A DNA stretch of 64,000 nt from DASYQD01 sp036005845 (GTDB lineage Bacteria; Acidobacteriota; Thermoanaerobaculia; Multivoradales; JAIOJS01), in the NCBI GenBank assembly GCA_036005845.1, contig DASYQD010000059.1, positions 56,220-120,219 of the forward strand. Reading direction: 5' to 3'. Below, in pieces: positions 56,923-64,000 of the stretch (position 1 is the first letter of the stretch; every line of letters begins with the position of its first letter). Under the pieces are notes generated by a model. It was not told the DNA's origin and did no database searches. It saw only the letters and a list, made by a program, of their open reading frames with translations. Both the position numbers and the translations under genes were made by a program.

Positions 56923-58143
56923 TCACGCGCCGTGGAAAACGAGAGTGCGCGCGCCGATCTGGATCACGTCGCCGTCGCGCAGCACGTGCTCGGGCGAGCG
57001 CTCGCCGTTTACGTAAATGCCGTTCTCGGAGCCGAGGTCGCGCAGCAGGTAGCCGCGCGGGCCGGGCACCACTTCGGCATGGTGGCGTGAGATCGCCTCG
57101 TCGAGCAAGTGCACGAGGTTGTCCGAGGCGCGGCCGATCGAGGTGCGGCCCAGCGCCAGCGCGTGCTCGCGGCCGGAGGCGCCGTTTTCCATTTCGACGA
57201 AGCGCGGCCGCGCCAGGATGCGCGTGGCGCCTGACAGCTCGTCCTCCTCGAAGCTCACGGAGGCCTGCGGCGGCACCGGCGGCAGGTCGTAGGTGCCGGT
57301 GGGAGCCTCATGGATATCGTCGCCGGCATGCGGATCGGCGACGTCGATGTCGTCGTCCGGCGAAGGCCCGTCGAGCGCAGTGGCGTCGCCGGATATCTCA
57401 GCGGCGTCGAGGCGCTTCGTGCTACCGAAGTCGTACCCGCCGTGCGGCGGCGGCACGGGCGGCGGCGTCACCGCGGCTTCGACGTCGGCGACGATGGGCG
57501 CCATCGCTGCACCGGCAGACTCGACGACCACCGGCGCCGGCGGCGGCGCGAAGGGCTCCTCCACCGCCGGGTCGTCGAGCGCTTCGGTGGAGATCGCCGT
57601 GATCACCGCGTCCTGATCGCCCGGCGCGCGCGCGGCGGCGGCATCGTTCGGCGGCGCGCCGGTGACGAGGACCGGCTCGGCCTGCGTCTCCTCGAGCTCC
57701 TCCGGCGAACGGCAGGCGCCGAGGAAGCGCTCGCGCAACGTCTCCACTTCGGCGAGCTCGCCCTCGCGCGCGCTCACCCTCTCGCTGCAGTCGGCGGCGC
57801 GGCGCTCGTACTCGCCGGCGGCGAACTCGCCCAGGCCGTTGCGGAACTCGACCTCCTCCTTCTCGAGCTGTGCGTCGTCGCGCGCGTGCAGCAGCTCGCC
57901 GCGCAGCGACTGCAGCTTGGCGTACTCGCGACGGGCGCGCTCGAGCAGCGGCCGCGCTTCCTGCCGCAACGCGTCGAGACGGCCGCGGTAGTCACCGCGT
58001 ACGCGCTCGAAGACGACTTCGGAGACGCCTTCACGGCGCTCCGTCATCAGCCGCAGCCGGTCCTCGAGCACGTCCTGATCGCGCTTGATGCGCGTCAGGT
58101 CCTCGATGGCGCCGGTGTCGATCTCTCCGATCCGCTCGAGCAT
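56923..58143 (-). CDS. FHA-domain protein with long coiled coil
   Basis: A 406-residue protein; GGAGGT precedes the ATG at 58143. Residues of about 1-160 are a charged coiled coil. A Pro/Ala/Asp-rich linker follows (about 165-300). The C-terminal FHA domain (about 315-405) has GRTSIGRASDN, ISRHHAEV and DLGSENGIYVNG, including the phosphothreonine-binding Arg, Ser and Asn residues. It should bind phosphoproteins, perhaps targets of the Ser/Thr kinases common in this lineage. A -10 box TAGAAT lies about 29 bases upstream of the ATG. Confidence 0.88.
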   Translation of the reverse strand: MLERIGEIDTGAIEDLTRIKRDQDVLEDRLRLMTERREGVSEVVFERVRGDYRGRLDALRQEARPLLERARREYAKLQSLRGELLHARDDAQLEKEEVEFRNGLGEFAAGEYERRAADCSERVSAREGELAEVETLRERFLGACRSPEELEETQAEPVLVTGAPPNDAAAARAPGDQDAVITAISTEALDDPAVEEPFAPPPAPVVVESAGAAMAPIVADVEAAVTPPPVPPPHGGYDFGSTKRLDAAEISGDATALDGPSPDDDIDVADPHAGDDIHEAPTGTYDLPPVPPQASVSFEEDELSGATRILARPRFVEMENGASGREHALALGRTSIGRASDNLVHLLDEAISRHHAEVVPGPRGYLLRDLGSENGIYVNGERSPEHVLRDGDVIQIGARTLVFHGA

Positions 58144-58174
58144 GGCGGCACCTCCGCGGCGAAAGACTGCGATT

Positions 58175-59869
58175 CTAACGCTGGGCCGCGGCGGCGGGCT
58201 GCCGCGCCGCGTCCACGTGCCCGGCGTAGCCGAGCGCGTCGAGCTGTGCCGCCAGCTCGGCGTCGAGCGGCGCCTGGCCGGCGCTGCCGCGCGGCTGTGG
58301 CCGGAACGCGAGCAGCTCGTGCGCCAAGTCGCGGACGGTCGTGGCCTGCAAGTGCGCCAGGTCGCGCCGCTGACCGGGGTCGGCGCCGAGGTCGAAGAGC
58401 TCGAGCCGCACCGGCCGCACACCGCGGAGCTGAAAGCCGTGGCAGATCGCGTCGCGGGCGCTGGAGCCCTCCGGCGGGCTGCAGCCGTCCACCTGCAGCC
58501 GCACGCGACCCGGCGCCGCGAGGTTCAGGCGCACCGGTGTCCAGTCGACGTCGATGGGCAGCGTGCGCTCGACGCCGCCCGGCTCGCGCGCCCGCAGCAC
58601 GCGCGGCTCGCCGAAAGCGCGCGCCTCGAACGCGAGGCTGCCGCCGGCGGCATCGAAGGCGAGACTGCGTCCCTGCCACGCCTCCGCGGGCGGGTCGAAG
58701 AGGAGCAGGCTGCGAAAGGTGTTGCCGTCGCGGCGGTAGAGCGCCCGCTCGCCGGCCTCACCCTCGGCCCAGGCCGTGCCGTCTTTGCCGCTCGCGCGTC
58801 TGCCGACGAACCGCGCCAGGCTGCGGCCGCTCGGCCGCGCCCTCACTCGCAGACCGGCGAGCTCGTAGAGCGTCGGCGCCAGGTCCACGAGCTGCACCAG
58901 CGACTGGTGGCGCACGGCCTGCCGGCGCCGCGGGTGGATCACGAGCAATGGCACCCGCAGCACCTCGCGATAGAGCTGCGTGTGGTGGAAGCGGCCGTGC
59001 TCGCGCAGCTCCTCGCCATGGTCGGCGGTGACGATCACCGTCGTGTCGCGGTCCAGATCGAGCCGCGCCAGCTCGCCGAAGAAGCCGCGCAACGTCTCGT
59101 CGGTCTCGCGGATGCCGGCGTCGTAGAGCGCGCTCACGTACTCGACCGCCGCCGGCGACAGCTCCTGCTCGCGCGCGTTGGCGGCGTTGAGCGCCGCGGG
59201 CGTTCCCGGGATCGCATCCGGCGGCGGCTCGCCGGGCCAGAACGGCACGCGATAACGCTCGGGCGCGTCGTACGGGCTGTGTACCGCGTAGGTGTGGAGG
59301 AAGAGCAGGAAGCGCGCGCCGGCAGGCAGGCCGGAGAGGAACTCGACGCCGCGCGCGAAGGTGCGCTGGAGCTGCCTGCTGCCCGCCTTGTCGTGCGCGC
59401 GGAAGGAGTCGAAGCCGCGGCGGAAGCCGTAACGGCCGCTGACGTAGCCGCCCTCGGTGAAGCCGGCGGTGTGGAAACCGGCGCGGTGGAAGACCTCGGG
59501 AAAGCTCTCGATCTCCGGTGCCAGCACGGCGTTGGCGGTGACGACGCCGTGCTCGCGCGGATAGAGCCCGGTGAACATCGACATGTGCGACACCAGCGTG
59601 CTCGGGTACTGCGCATACGCCTGCTCGAAGAGCGTCGCCCGCTTCGCCAGCTCGTCGAGGAAGGGGCTCGTCGGCCGCGGGTAGCCGTAGCAGCCGAGGT
59701 GGTCGGCGCGCAGCGTGTCGATCGAGATGACGACGTAGCCGCGGGTGGGCGGCGGCGCGGTGGAAGCGGTGGGTACGGCGGAGACCGCTGGCGGCGACTG
59801 GCCGCAACCGAGCGCGGCGGCCGCGAGCGTCGTGACCACCGCCGCGAGCGCACGCCATGGCCACGGCAT
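58175..59869 (-). CDS. Sulfatase-fold lipoprotein
   Basis: A 564-residue protein. The ATG at 59869 is chosen because TACCAT ends six bases before it and a lipoprotein signal follows at once (lipobox AALGC, Cys22). The alkaline-phosphatase-superfamily catalytic domain starts with YVVISIDTLRADHLGCYGY, and metal residues continue in VIVTADHGEELREHG. The nucleophile region reads YPSTLVSHMSMFTGLYP, with no CxPxR formylglycine motif, so it is not a classical sulfatase. A phosphodiesterase or transferase role is possible. A family-like C-terminal jelly-roll region precedes the tail. Confidence 0.85.
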   Translation of the reverse strand: MPWPWRALAAVVTTLAAAALGCGQSPPAVSAVPTASTAPPPTRGYVVISIDTLRADHLGCYGYPRPTSPFLDELAKRATLFEQAYAQYPSTLVSHMSMFTGLYPREHGVVTANAVLAPEIESFPEVFHRAGFHTAGFTEGGYVSGRYGFRRGFDSFRAHDKAGSRQLQRTFARGVEFLSGLPAGARFLLFLHTYAVHSPYDAPERYRVPFWPGEPPPDAIPGTPAALNAANAREQELSPAAVEYVSALYDAGIRETDETLRGFFGELARLDLDRDTTVIVTADHGEELREHGRFHHTQLYREVLRVPLLVIHPRRRQAVRHQSLVQLVDLAPTLYELAGLRVRARPSGRSLARFVGRRASGKDGTAWAEGEAGERALYRRDGNTFRSLLLFDPPAEAWQGRSLAFDAAGGSLAFEARAFGEPRVLRAREPGGVERTLPIDVDWTPVRLNLAAPGRVRLQVDGCSPPEGSSARDAICHGFQLRGVRPVRLELFDLGADPGQRRDLAHLQATTVRDLAHELLAFRPQPRGSAGQAPLDAELAAQLDALGYAGHVDAARQPAAAAQR

Positions 59870-60345
59870 CGCTGGATGGTAGCTCACGGGTCGACTCACT
59901 CGACCCAGGGCGCGCGGACTGGCCGCAGAGCGATCGCGCCCGCTACTGAACGTGCGTGCGGATCAGCACCCTCTGCCTGTGAGCCCGCAACATCAGCTCT
60001 GCCGTCGGAGTTCGGCGCCCATCCCAAGCAGGAGCACCAGAGGCGGGAAGCCCTTCTACCAGACTCCAGCGGCAAGTCGTCGTCGCCCCCGGCCGACCGT
60101 CGTTCGTGAGTGCGCCAACATCGATCCGACCCAGCGCCATTATGATTGTGATAGATGGCGACTGAACAGCCGCAAGACGCACCAATGAACCCCAGGTTGA
60201 CGCGACCATCTGCTCTCGCCACGAGATGCAGCCTCGTCATCGCCTCGGCTATCCACAGGTCGGTCGCGCAGGCCGCCTCTGGCACGCCAAGCGGTGCTCT
60301 GCTCGGGCAACATCGAACGTTGAGACTCACCCAAGGAGGTGACAG
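59870..60345. other. Island boundary without a convincing gene
   Basis: From the sulfatase start to the first island gene (476 bases), open frames lack recognisable sequence and good starts. G+C drops gradually toward the right. On the minus strand TACCAT (59876-59881) is the likely -10 of the sulfatase gene. On the plus strand TATGAT (60141-60146) is the only -10-like box, about 200 bases before the first island gene and with no clear -35. Confidence 0.5.
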
Positions 60346-60669
60346 ATGTCTGGAGGAGGAGGAGGCGGCGGCGGTTTTTCCGCACCCCCGGCAGGACCGT
60401 GCCAGAACCTAGTTGTCGAGACCGCAATCCAGTCGCCTGATCCACGGATTGTGCCGCACTTGACCCAAGGGCAAGTCTTAGATGTACGCCTAGAAGCCCA
60501 GGGCACTGCTCCCACAGTCTTTCTCTACTACAACGATCAGCGTGCCGGAACCTTGGTTTTCACTGGCTTGCCCCGCTTGATCCAGTGCTTACAAGATGGC
60601 TACGACTTCGCGGCAACCGTAATGAGGGTTAGCGGCCCGGACTGCCAGGTGCGAGTCCATCCAGCATGA
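60346..60669 (+). CDS. Small protein with poly-glycine N-terminus (first gene of the QueC island)
   Basis: A 107-residue protein with a strong Shine-Dalgarno (AAGGAGGTGACAG before the ATG). After Met-Ser come eight consecutive glycines, then FSAPPAGPCQN. The rest (about 20-107) is compact and beta-rich, with alternating hydrophobic residues such as TVFLYYNDQRAGTLVF, and has two further cysteines. No known domain was recognised with confidence. A flexible N-terminal glycine tail on a small folded body suits a protein modified at its N-terminus. The stop overlaps the next start by ATGA. Confidence 0.85.
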   Translation: MSGGGGGGGGFSAPPAGPCQNLVVETAIQSPDPRIVPHLTQGQVLDVRLEAQGTAPTVFLYYNDQRAGTLVFTGLPRLIQCLQDGYDFAATVMRVSGPDCQVRVHPA

Positions 60670-61889
60670 CCAGAGGAGCCGTCACGGTGGTGGGTGGCGT
60701 CTATGCAGAGGTTGTTCGAAGCCCGCCTCGATACGAACTTTTTGGCAGCGGAGGCCGTGGCGCCGCCGTCTTGAGCGCCCTTGGTTGTGAGGTCGAACTG
60801 TTAACCGCCATCGACACGAAGACACGCGAGCTCTTCGAGCCCATGGCGACTGGATTCCGCTTTGTCCTGAGAGCGACTGACGTCCCTATCACTACCCAGT
60901 TCGTCTACGAGCATCCGCTCGGAGCCCCGCGGACCAGGCCGCTACTGATTCCTCAGCTCTCTCCCGGAGCCCTGACCGTCCAGGCCGACGATGTTCTTCT
61001 CTTCGGAATGCTCGAAGGGACGCCCCGCGTAACAGGACGCCGCATTGTCTACGATCCCCAAGACCCCCTTTCTCCTAAGTGGCTTGACGACACGGATTCA
61101 CGTGCAGCGCAAGTTACGTATGTCTTGAATCTTACCGAGGGCCGCCTCCTCACCGGCCAAGAGGCTCCCCACGCGATCGTCGCGTCTGTTCTCGCGAAGC
61201 CGAACGTTTCGGCGTGTGCACTGAAGCTCGGACCGCGCGGAGCCCTTGTTGGAGACCGAAAGGGACAAGTCGAGCACATCCCTTGCTATCGCACCGAGAG
61301 AGTGTGGCCCGTTGGATCAGGTGACATCTTCGCCGGTGCCGTGGCATGGGGAATCTTTCAAGATCAGACGATCTTCACGTCCGCAAGCGCCGCCTCCCGG
61401 GCAGTCGCGCTCTATGCCAATTCCCAAGCCATTCCAAGCCAAGCCGATTTGCTAACGGGTGACAGCTTTCCGTTCGAAGAAGTTCAGATCAAGGATCTCT
61501 CAACACGCCCCCGAATCTACCTCGGAGGGCCCTTCTTCACGATTCAGGACCACTGGCTAGTAGAGGAGGCGAGATCAATCCTTCAGGGAATGGGCCTACA
61601 AGTGTTCTCTCCTCTTCATGATGTTGGCGAGGGAAATGCCGAGCAGGTCGCGCCTAGAGACTTGCAGGCCATTCGCGATTCATCCTTGGTCTTCGCCCTC
61701 TTAGAGAGTCTCGATCCGGGAACCCTATTCGAGGTGGGCTTCGCCCGTGCCCTCGATCGTCCAGTTATCGCTTACGTCGGGCAAGTACCTGAAGGGCATC
61801 TAAAGATGGTGACTGGCTCTGGGTGCAAGACCGAACGAGATCTAACGACGGCGCTCTACGAGGCCGCCTGGAACGCCCTTGAAATATGA
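60666..61889 (+). CDS. PfkB-type kinase fused to nucleoside 2-deoxyribosyltransferase
   Basis: A 407-residue two-domain protein. Residues of about 1-265 are PfkB/ribokinase-like: a GSGGRGAA turn at 28-33, VLNLTEGRLLTG at 153-164, LKLGPRGALV at 187-195, and PVGSGDIFAGA at 215-225 with the presumed catalytic base Asp220. Residues of about 282-400 are a nucleoside 2-deoxyribosyltransferase-like domain: RIYLGGPFFTIQDHW at 283-297 and DPGTLFEVGFA at 350-360, where Glu356 is the expected nucleophile. Together these could release or swap a base and phosphorylate the resulting nucleoside. It overlaps both flanking genes by four bases. Confidence 0.88.
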   Translation: MTRGAVTVVGGVYAEVVRSPPRYELFGSGGRGAAVLSALGCEVELLTAIDTKTRELFEPMATGFRFVLRATDVPITTQFVYEHPLGAPRTRPLLIPQLSPGALTVQADDVLLFGMLEGTPRVTGRRIVYDPQDPLSPKWLDDTDSRAAQVTYVLNLTEGRLLTGQEAPHAIVASVLAKPNVSACALKLGPRGALVGDRKGQVEHIPCYRTERVWPVGSGDIFAGAVAWGIFQDQTIFTSASAASRAVALYANSQAIPSQADLLTGDSFPFEEVQIKDLSTRPRIYLGGPFFTIQDHWLVEEARSILQGMGLQVFSPLHDVGEGNAEQVAPRDLQAIRDSSLVFALLESLDPGTLFEVGFARALDRPVIAYVGQVPEGHLKMVTGSGCKTERDLTTALYEAAWNALEI

Positions 61890-62479
61890 GCATTCTCCTC
61901 CTTTCTGGGGGCTATGATTCAACCGCAATCGCGTGGCGAGAGCGACCCAATCTCGCCTTGACATTTGACTACGGACAGACCCCTGCGGCTGGCGAAATCA
62001 GAGCGTCGAGGGCAATCTGTTCAGAACTCGGGATCGCTCACGAGATCATCGCGGCCGATCTCCGGCCTCTCGGCTCAGGCGACTTGGCAGGCCGCTCGGC
62101 TCTCGACATATCGCCATCGCCCGAATGGTGGCCCTACCGGAACCAGATGCTGCTTACCTTCGCAGCCATGCGCGCCTTGCAGCTAGGAGAGAGACGACTG
62201 ATAATAGGGACAGTCTCAACTGACGCCTTTCACGGCGACGGGCAACAGCATTTCTTCGCAACCTTTAATGACCTACTCCTTTGCCAAGAGGGCGACCTGC
62301 GTGTGGAAACGCCTGCCATTGAGCTCACGACCCAGGCATTAATTCGCGACACCGGGACTCCGCGTCGGCTGTTGGCATGGTGCCATTCCTGCCATGTGGC
62401 CGAGTGGGCGTGTGGCCAGTGCCGCGGCTGCCTAAAGGCTCTGGCTGTTCGTCAGGACCTCGGCTATGGGAATTCGTGA
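61886..62479 (+). CDS. QueC-like PP-loop enzyme
   Basis: A 197-residue protein related to 7-cyano-7-deazaguanine synthase. The PP-loop is SGGYDST at 7-13, and FDYGQTPAAGEIRAS follows as in QueC. The C-terminal zinc site has CHSC (166-169), then CGQC and GC (176-182), so the metal knuckle is intact. It is shorter than housekeeping QueC (about 220-230 residues). No QueD, QueE, QueF or TGT gene is adjacent. QueC-like proteins in type IV CBASS and Qat loci serve defence rather than queuosine synthesis, which fits the island setting. Confidence 0.88.
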   Translation: MSILLLSGGYDSTAIAWRERPNLALTFDYGQTPAAGEIRASRAICSELGIAHEIIAADLRPLGSGDLAGRSALDISPSPEWWPYRNQMLLTFAAMRALQLGERRLIIGTVSTDAFHGDGQQHFFATFNDLLLCQEGDLRVETPAIELTTQALIRDTGTPRRLLAWCHSCHVAEWACGQCRGCLKALAVRQDLGYGNS

Positions 62480-63125
62480 GCTTCCGCCCCCGCGACCCCG
62501 CTTCACTCACCTTCCCTATCAGAGATTCGTTTTCCCTCAAACGACTGACGAACGATTGATTCCGCAACTCCCTTTGAACGCCGACCTCGGCGACACGGTT
62601 CTCCGGCGGCGATCAGGGTCTGAGTTCGGTTCAATCGGGACAGCCCAGCTCGAGGCGTTGCTAGCGTTCTCCTTGGCGCCGCGTTCGATAGCCGCTGATG
62701 GACAGCGAGAATATCGGCCGGTACCGTCTGCAGGAGCAATTCACGCGATCCACCTTGTTGTCGCCGCCGGATCCAACTGGCAGGTTTTTCTCCCGCGGAC
62801 TCACTCTCTTCGGGGGCTTCAGGTGGACGAAGCCATAGCGCGCGATCTCTGGCGGGAGATTGGCAACCTTAAGGATCCAGGCAAAGGAAGTCTCCTGCTG
62901 CTACTGGCCGAACATGGCGCCTACGTCGCTGCGTACGAGAATCCAGAGACTCTGATTCTTCGCGAGACTGGGTGCATCCAAGCGCATCTCGGCTTGGTCG
63001 CCGAGGGCCTGCATCTTTCTTACCGGATCCTCGGGGCCACCGGCGAACCGTGGGCCTCGAGGCTACTGACTGGCGCAGAGGGACTTTTCATGGGAGTTGG
63101 AACTGCGCTCGTGGGATCGCGCTAG
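62466..63125 (+). CDS. SagB/nitroreductase-like oxidoreductase
   Basis: A 219-residue protein that starts 14 bases inside the QueC-like gene. RRRSGSEFGSIGTAQLEALL and YRPVPSAGAIHAIHLVV are the family's FMN-binding lead (RRS...RPVPSAGA) of SagB-type dehydrogenases. The region CIQAHLGLVAEGLHLSYRIL corresponds to the dimer and FMN helix. SagB normally oxidises azolines in peptide natural products, but no cyclodehydratase or precursor peptide of that type is nearby. Here it may oxidise or reduce a modified base or a protein adduct. Confidence 0.78.
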   Translation: MGIRELPPPRPRFTHLPYQRFVFPQTTDERLIPQLPLNADLGDTVLRRRSGSEFGSIGTAQLEALLAFSLAPRSIAADGQREYRPVPSAGAIHAIHLVVAAGSNWQVFLPRTHSLRGLQVDEAIARDLWREIGNLKDPGKGSLLLLLAEHGAYVAAYENPETLILRETGCIQAHLGLVAEGLHLSYRILGATGEPWASRLLTGAEGLFMGVGTALVGSR

Positions 63126-63863
63126 TTGGCTTGTCGCAAGCCTACCGCAGCTCCTCATTTCCGCCCAAATCAGAGCATCCAAGTGTGCGGGTCGCACCTC
63201 TAAACCTCTAGCCCAGCGCAAAAACCGCGCCTCTAATGCCTCATACATAGAGGGTAGCCAAGTAGTCCTCTTGAAGACACCTGCGAGCGCTCCGGCTCGC
63301 ATGACATGTATATCGAGGATCGCCACATCATCGGCGTCAAGCCAATTGCGCGCGATCCATGAGCTGGTCTTCCAGCCAATTCCAGGAAGCCTTCTCAACC
63401 AAGCCCTAAGGACGCGGCCGGTCTCCTCGGGCGGCGGCTCTTGGGCGGCCAACCGTATGGCGGCAGATAGGTACCGAGCCTTCTGCCCCGGAAAGCGATA
63501 GTGGACTCTCCGACCGTCAGCCAGCACTAGTGGCTGCCGCAACAGAGCCTCAAGCACCTCTGGACCCGCAGTTGCGCCGAGATATCCGTTGTCCCGGACC
63601 AGGGCAAAGGCCGCAAGACCGACTTCAGCTGGTATTCCGTATCCTCCAAGCAGACAGGCTGCGATCTCCTCACCAATGGTCGTACCAAGGCGAGCCACGC
63701 AGTGCCCACCCGAACGCGAACGAGCCGTCGCCGCCCAGAAAGCTGATGTGAATGGTTGGTCCGCACGGCCCCATGCGACGTCAGCGATCACTTCGTCATC
63801 AGGATCCGGCAACGAGAAGCAAGTGACCTCACCGCTCGCAGAGATCTGCCGAAGCCATTGCAT
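63063..63863 (-). CDS. OGG-type HhH-GPD glycosylase-like protein
   Basis: A 266-residue protein of the helix-hairpin-helix DNA glycosylase superfamily. LRRLPGIGWKTSSWIARN (157-173) is the HhH motif, with Lys165 at the position of the catalytic lysine of OGG1. DIHVMRAG (184-191) supplies the catalytic Asp184, so both key residues are intact. OGG-like proteins are known accessory members of type IV CBASS. The 3' end overlaps the SagB-like gene tail to tail by 63 bases, and the last 20 residues are low-complexity. Its ATG shares a base with the stop of the next gene upstream (TGATG). Confidence 0.85.
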   Translation of the reverse strand: MQWLRQISASGEVTCFSLPDPDDEVIADVAWGRADQPFTSAFWAATARSRSGGHCVARLGTTIGEEIAACLLGGYGIPAEVGLAAFALVRDNGYLGATAGPEVLEALLRQPLVLADGRRVHYRFPGQKARYLSAAIRLAAQEPPPEETGRVLRAWLRRLPGIGWKTSSWIARNWLDADDVAILDIHVMRAGALAGVFKRTTWLPSMYEALEARFLRWARGLEVRPAHLDALIWAEMRSCGRLATSQLARSHERSSNSHEKSLCASQ

Positions 63864-64000
63864 CAGCGCGGTACCGTCAGACGCTCGAGAAAGCTCCGGA
63901 TGGCGCCTTGCTCAGGTGGAGAAAGTCGCGCGAGGCGTTGCCTAATTCGCTCTAATCGGCGGCGAATGATTTCTCGTTCGCGATAGTTGCTGCCGAGAAA
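63863..64000 (-). CDS. C-terminal fragment of a gene cut by the window edge
   Basis: Forty-five residues ending at a TGA whose last base is the A of the OGG-like start codon. The sequence (FLGSNYREREIIRRRLERIR, then LSPPEQGAIRSFLERLTVPR) is a basic helical tail. From memory it resembles the tail seen at the C-terminus of some phage-type DNA adenine methylases, but 45 residues are too few to be sure. The coupling shows that it forms an operon with the OGG-like gene. Confidence 0.6.
   Translation of the reverse strand, partial: FLGSNYREREIIRRRLERIRQRLARLSPPEQGAIRSFLERLTVPR

Noticed and set aside
60155..60412. 85-codon plus-strand frame before the QueC island
   Set aside because: No Shine-Dalgarno, no recognisable sequence, and it overlaps the well-started poly-glycine gene in another frame.
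61886..62479. Reading the QueC-like gene as housekeeping queuosine biosynthesis
   Set aside because: It is short, has no other queuosine genes nearby, and sits in an island with OGG-like, SagB-like and deoxyribosyltransferase genes.

Overview
The window is a piece of a very GC-rich bacterial chromosome, with coding DNA mostly around 70% G+C by eye. It most likely comes from an acidobacterium. The indicators are a Ser/Thr kinase joined to a TolB/WD40-type propeller, a PadR regulator overlapping an ADOP-type (acidobacterial duplicated orphan permease) ABC permease, and a decayed acidobacterial VWFA-related surface protein. Placement below phylum (for example Thermoanaerobaculia) is a guess. No rRNA, tRNA or CRISPR array was seen. 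Many genes overlap by four bases (ATGA/GTGA). At least a dozen genes have a TANNNT -10-like box only 5-9 bases before the start codon and no Shine-Dalgarno, which suggests frequent leaderless transcription.

Layout. 1-9134: kinase/propeller, DUF2891 protein, cupin, VOC protein and a SWIM-SNF2 helicase. 9312-10556: a lower-GC accessory gene with 12-residue repeats. 10700-19921: a secreted protein; a histidine kinase with an NtrC-type regulator, the kinase carrying an in-frame palindromic repeat; PadR/ADOP; a Tat-exported M24 peptidase; an alkyltransferase-like DNA repair protein; a membrane protein. 19935-25942: SpoIIE phosphatase with a DksA-type zinc finger, DinB, a CGNR regulator, an M13 peptidase and an RluA-type pseudouridine synthase. 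26006-32022: small membrane protein, Phd/PIN toxin-antitoxin pair, YebC, cyclophilin, and a membrane protein/ECF sigma/anti-sigma operon. 32502-43781: MASE1 hybrid kinase, LysM protein, acyl desaturase, OmpR-type two-component pair, HrpB helicase, BrnT/BrnA, a VWFA pseudogene and OsmC. 43798-59869: PLP decarboxylase, GH44 glycosidase, a large BNR/VPS10-like protein, GNAT, a deoxyhypusine-synthase-like enzyme, a crotonase, a bacterial Dnmt2 (tRNA cytosine methyltransferase) homologue, a nucleotidyltransferase pair, glucokinase, an FHA protein and a sulfatase-fold lipoprotein.

60346 to the window end is an accessory island with clearly lower G+C (two 60-base lines counted at 57% and 60%). It holds a tight four-gene operon: a small protein starting with eight consecutive glycines, a PfkB kinase fused to a nucleoside 2-deoxyribosyltransferase, a QueC-like PP-loop enzyme, and a SagB/nitroreductase-like protein. 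An OGG-type HhH-GPD glycosylase points toward this operon and is preceded by a gene cut by the window edge. QueC-like and OGG-like proteins are known ancillary components of type IV CBASS, and a QueC-like protein occurs in Qat defence systems. No CD-NTase, Qat ATPase or TGT is visible here. The combination therefore looks like a different, possibly undescribed, deazaguanine or nucleobase-modification conflict system, and it is the best candidate for novelty in the window.
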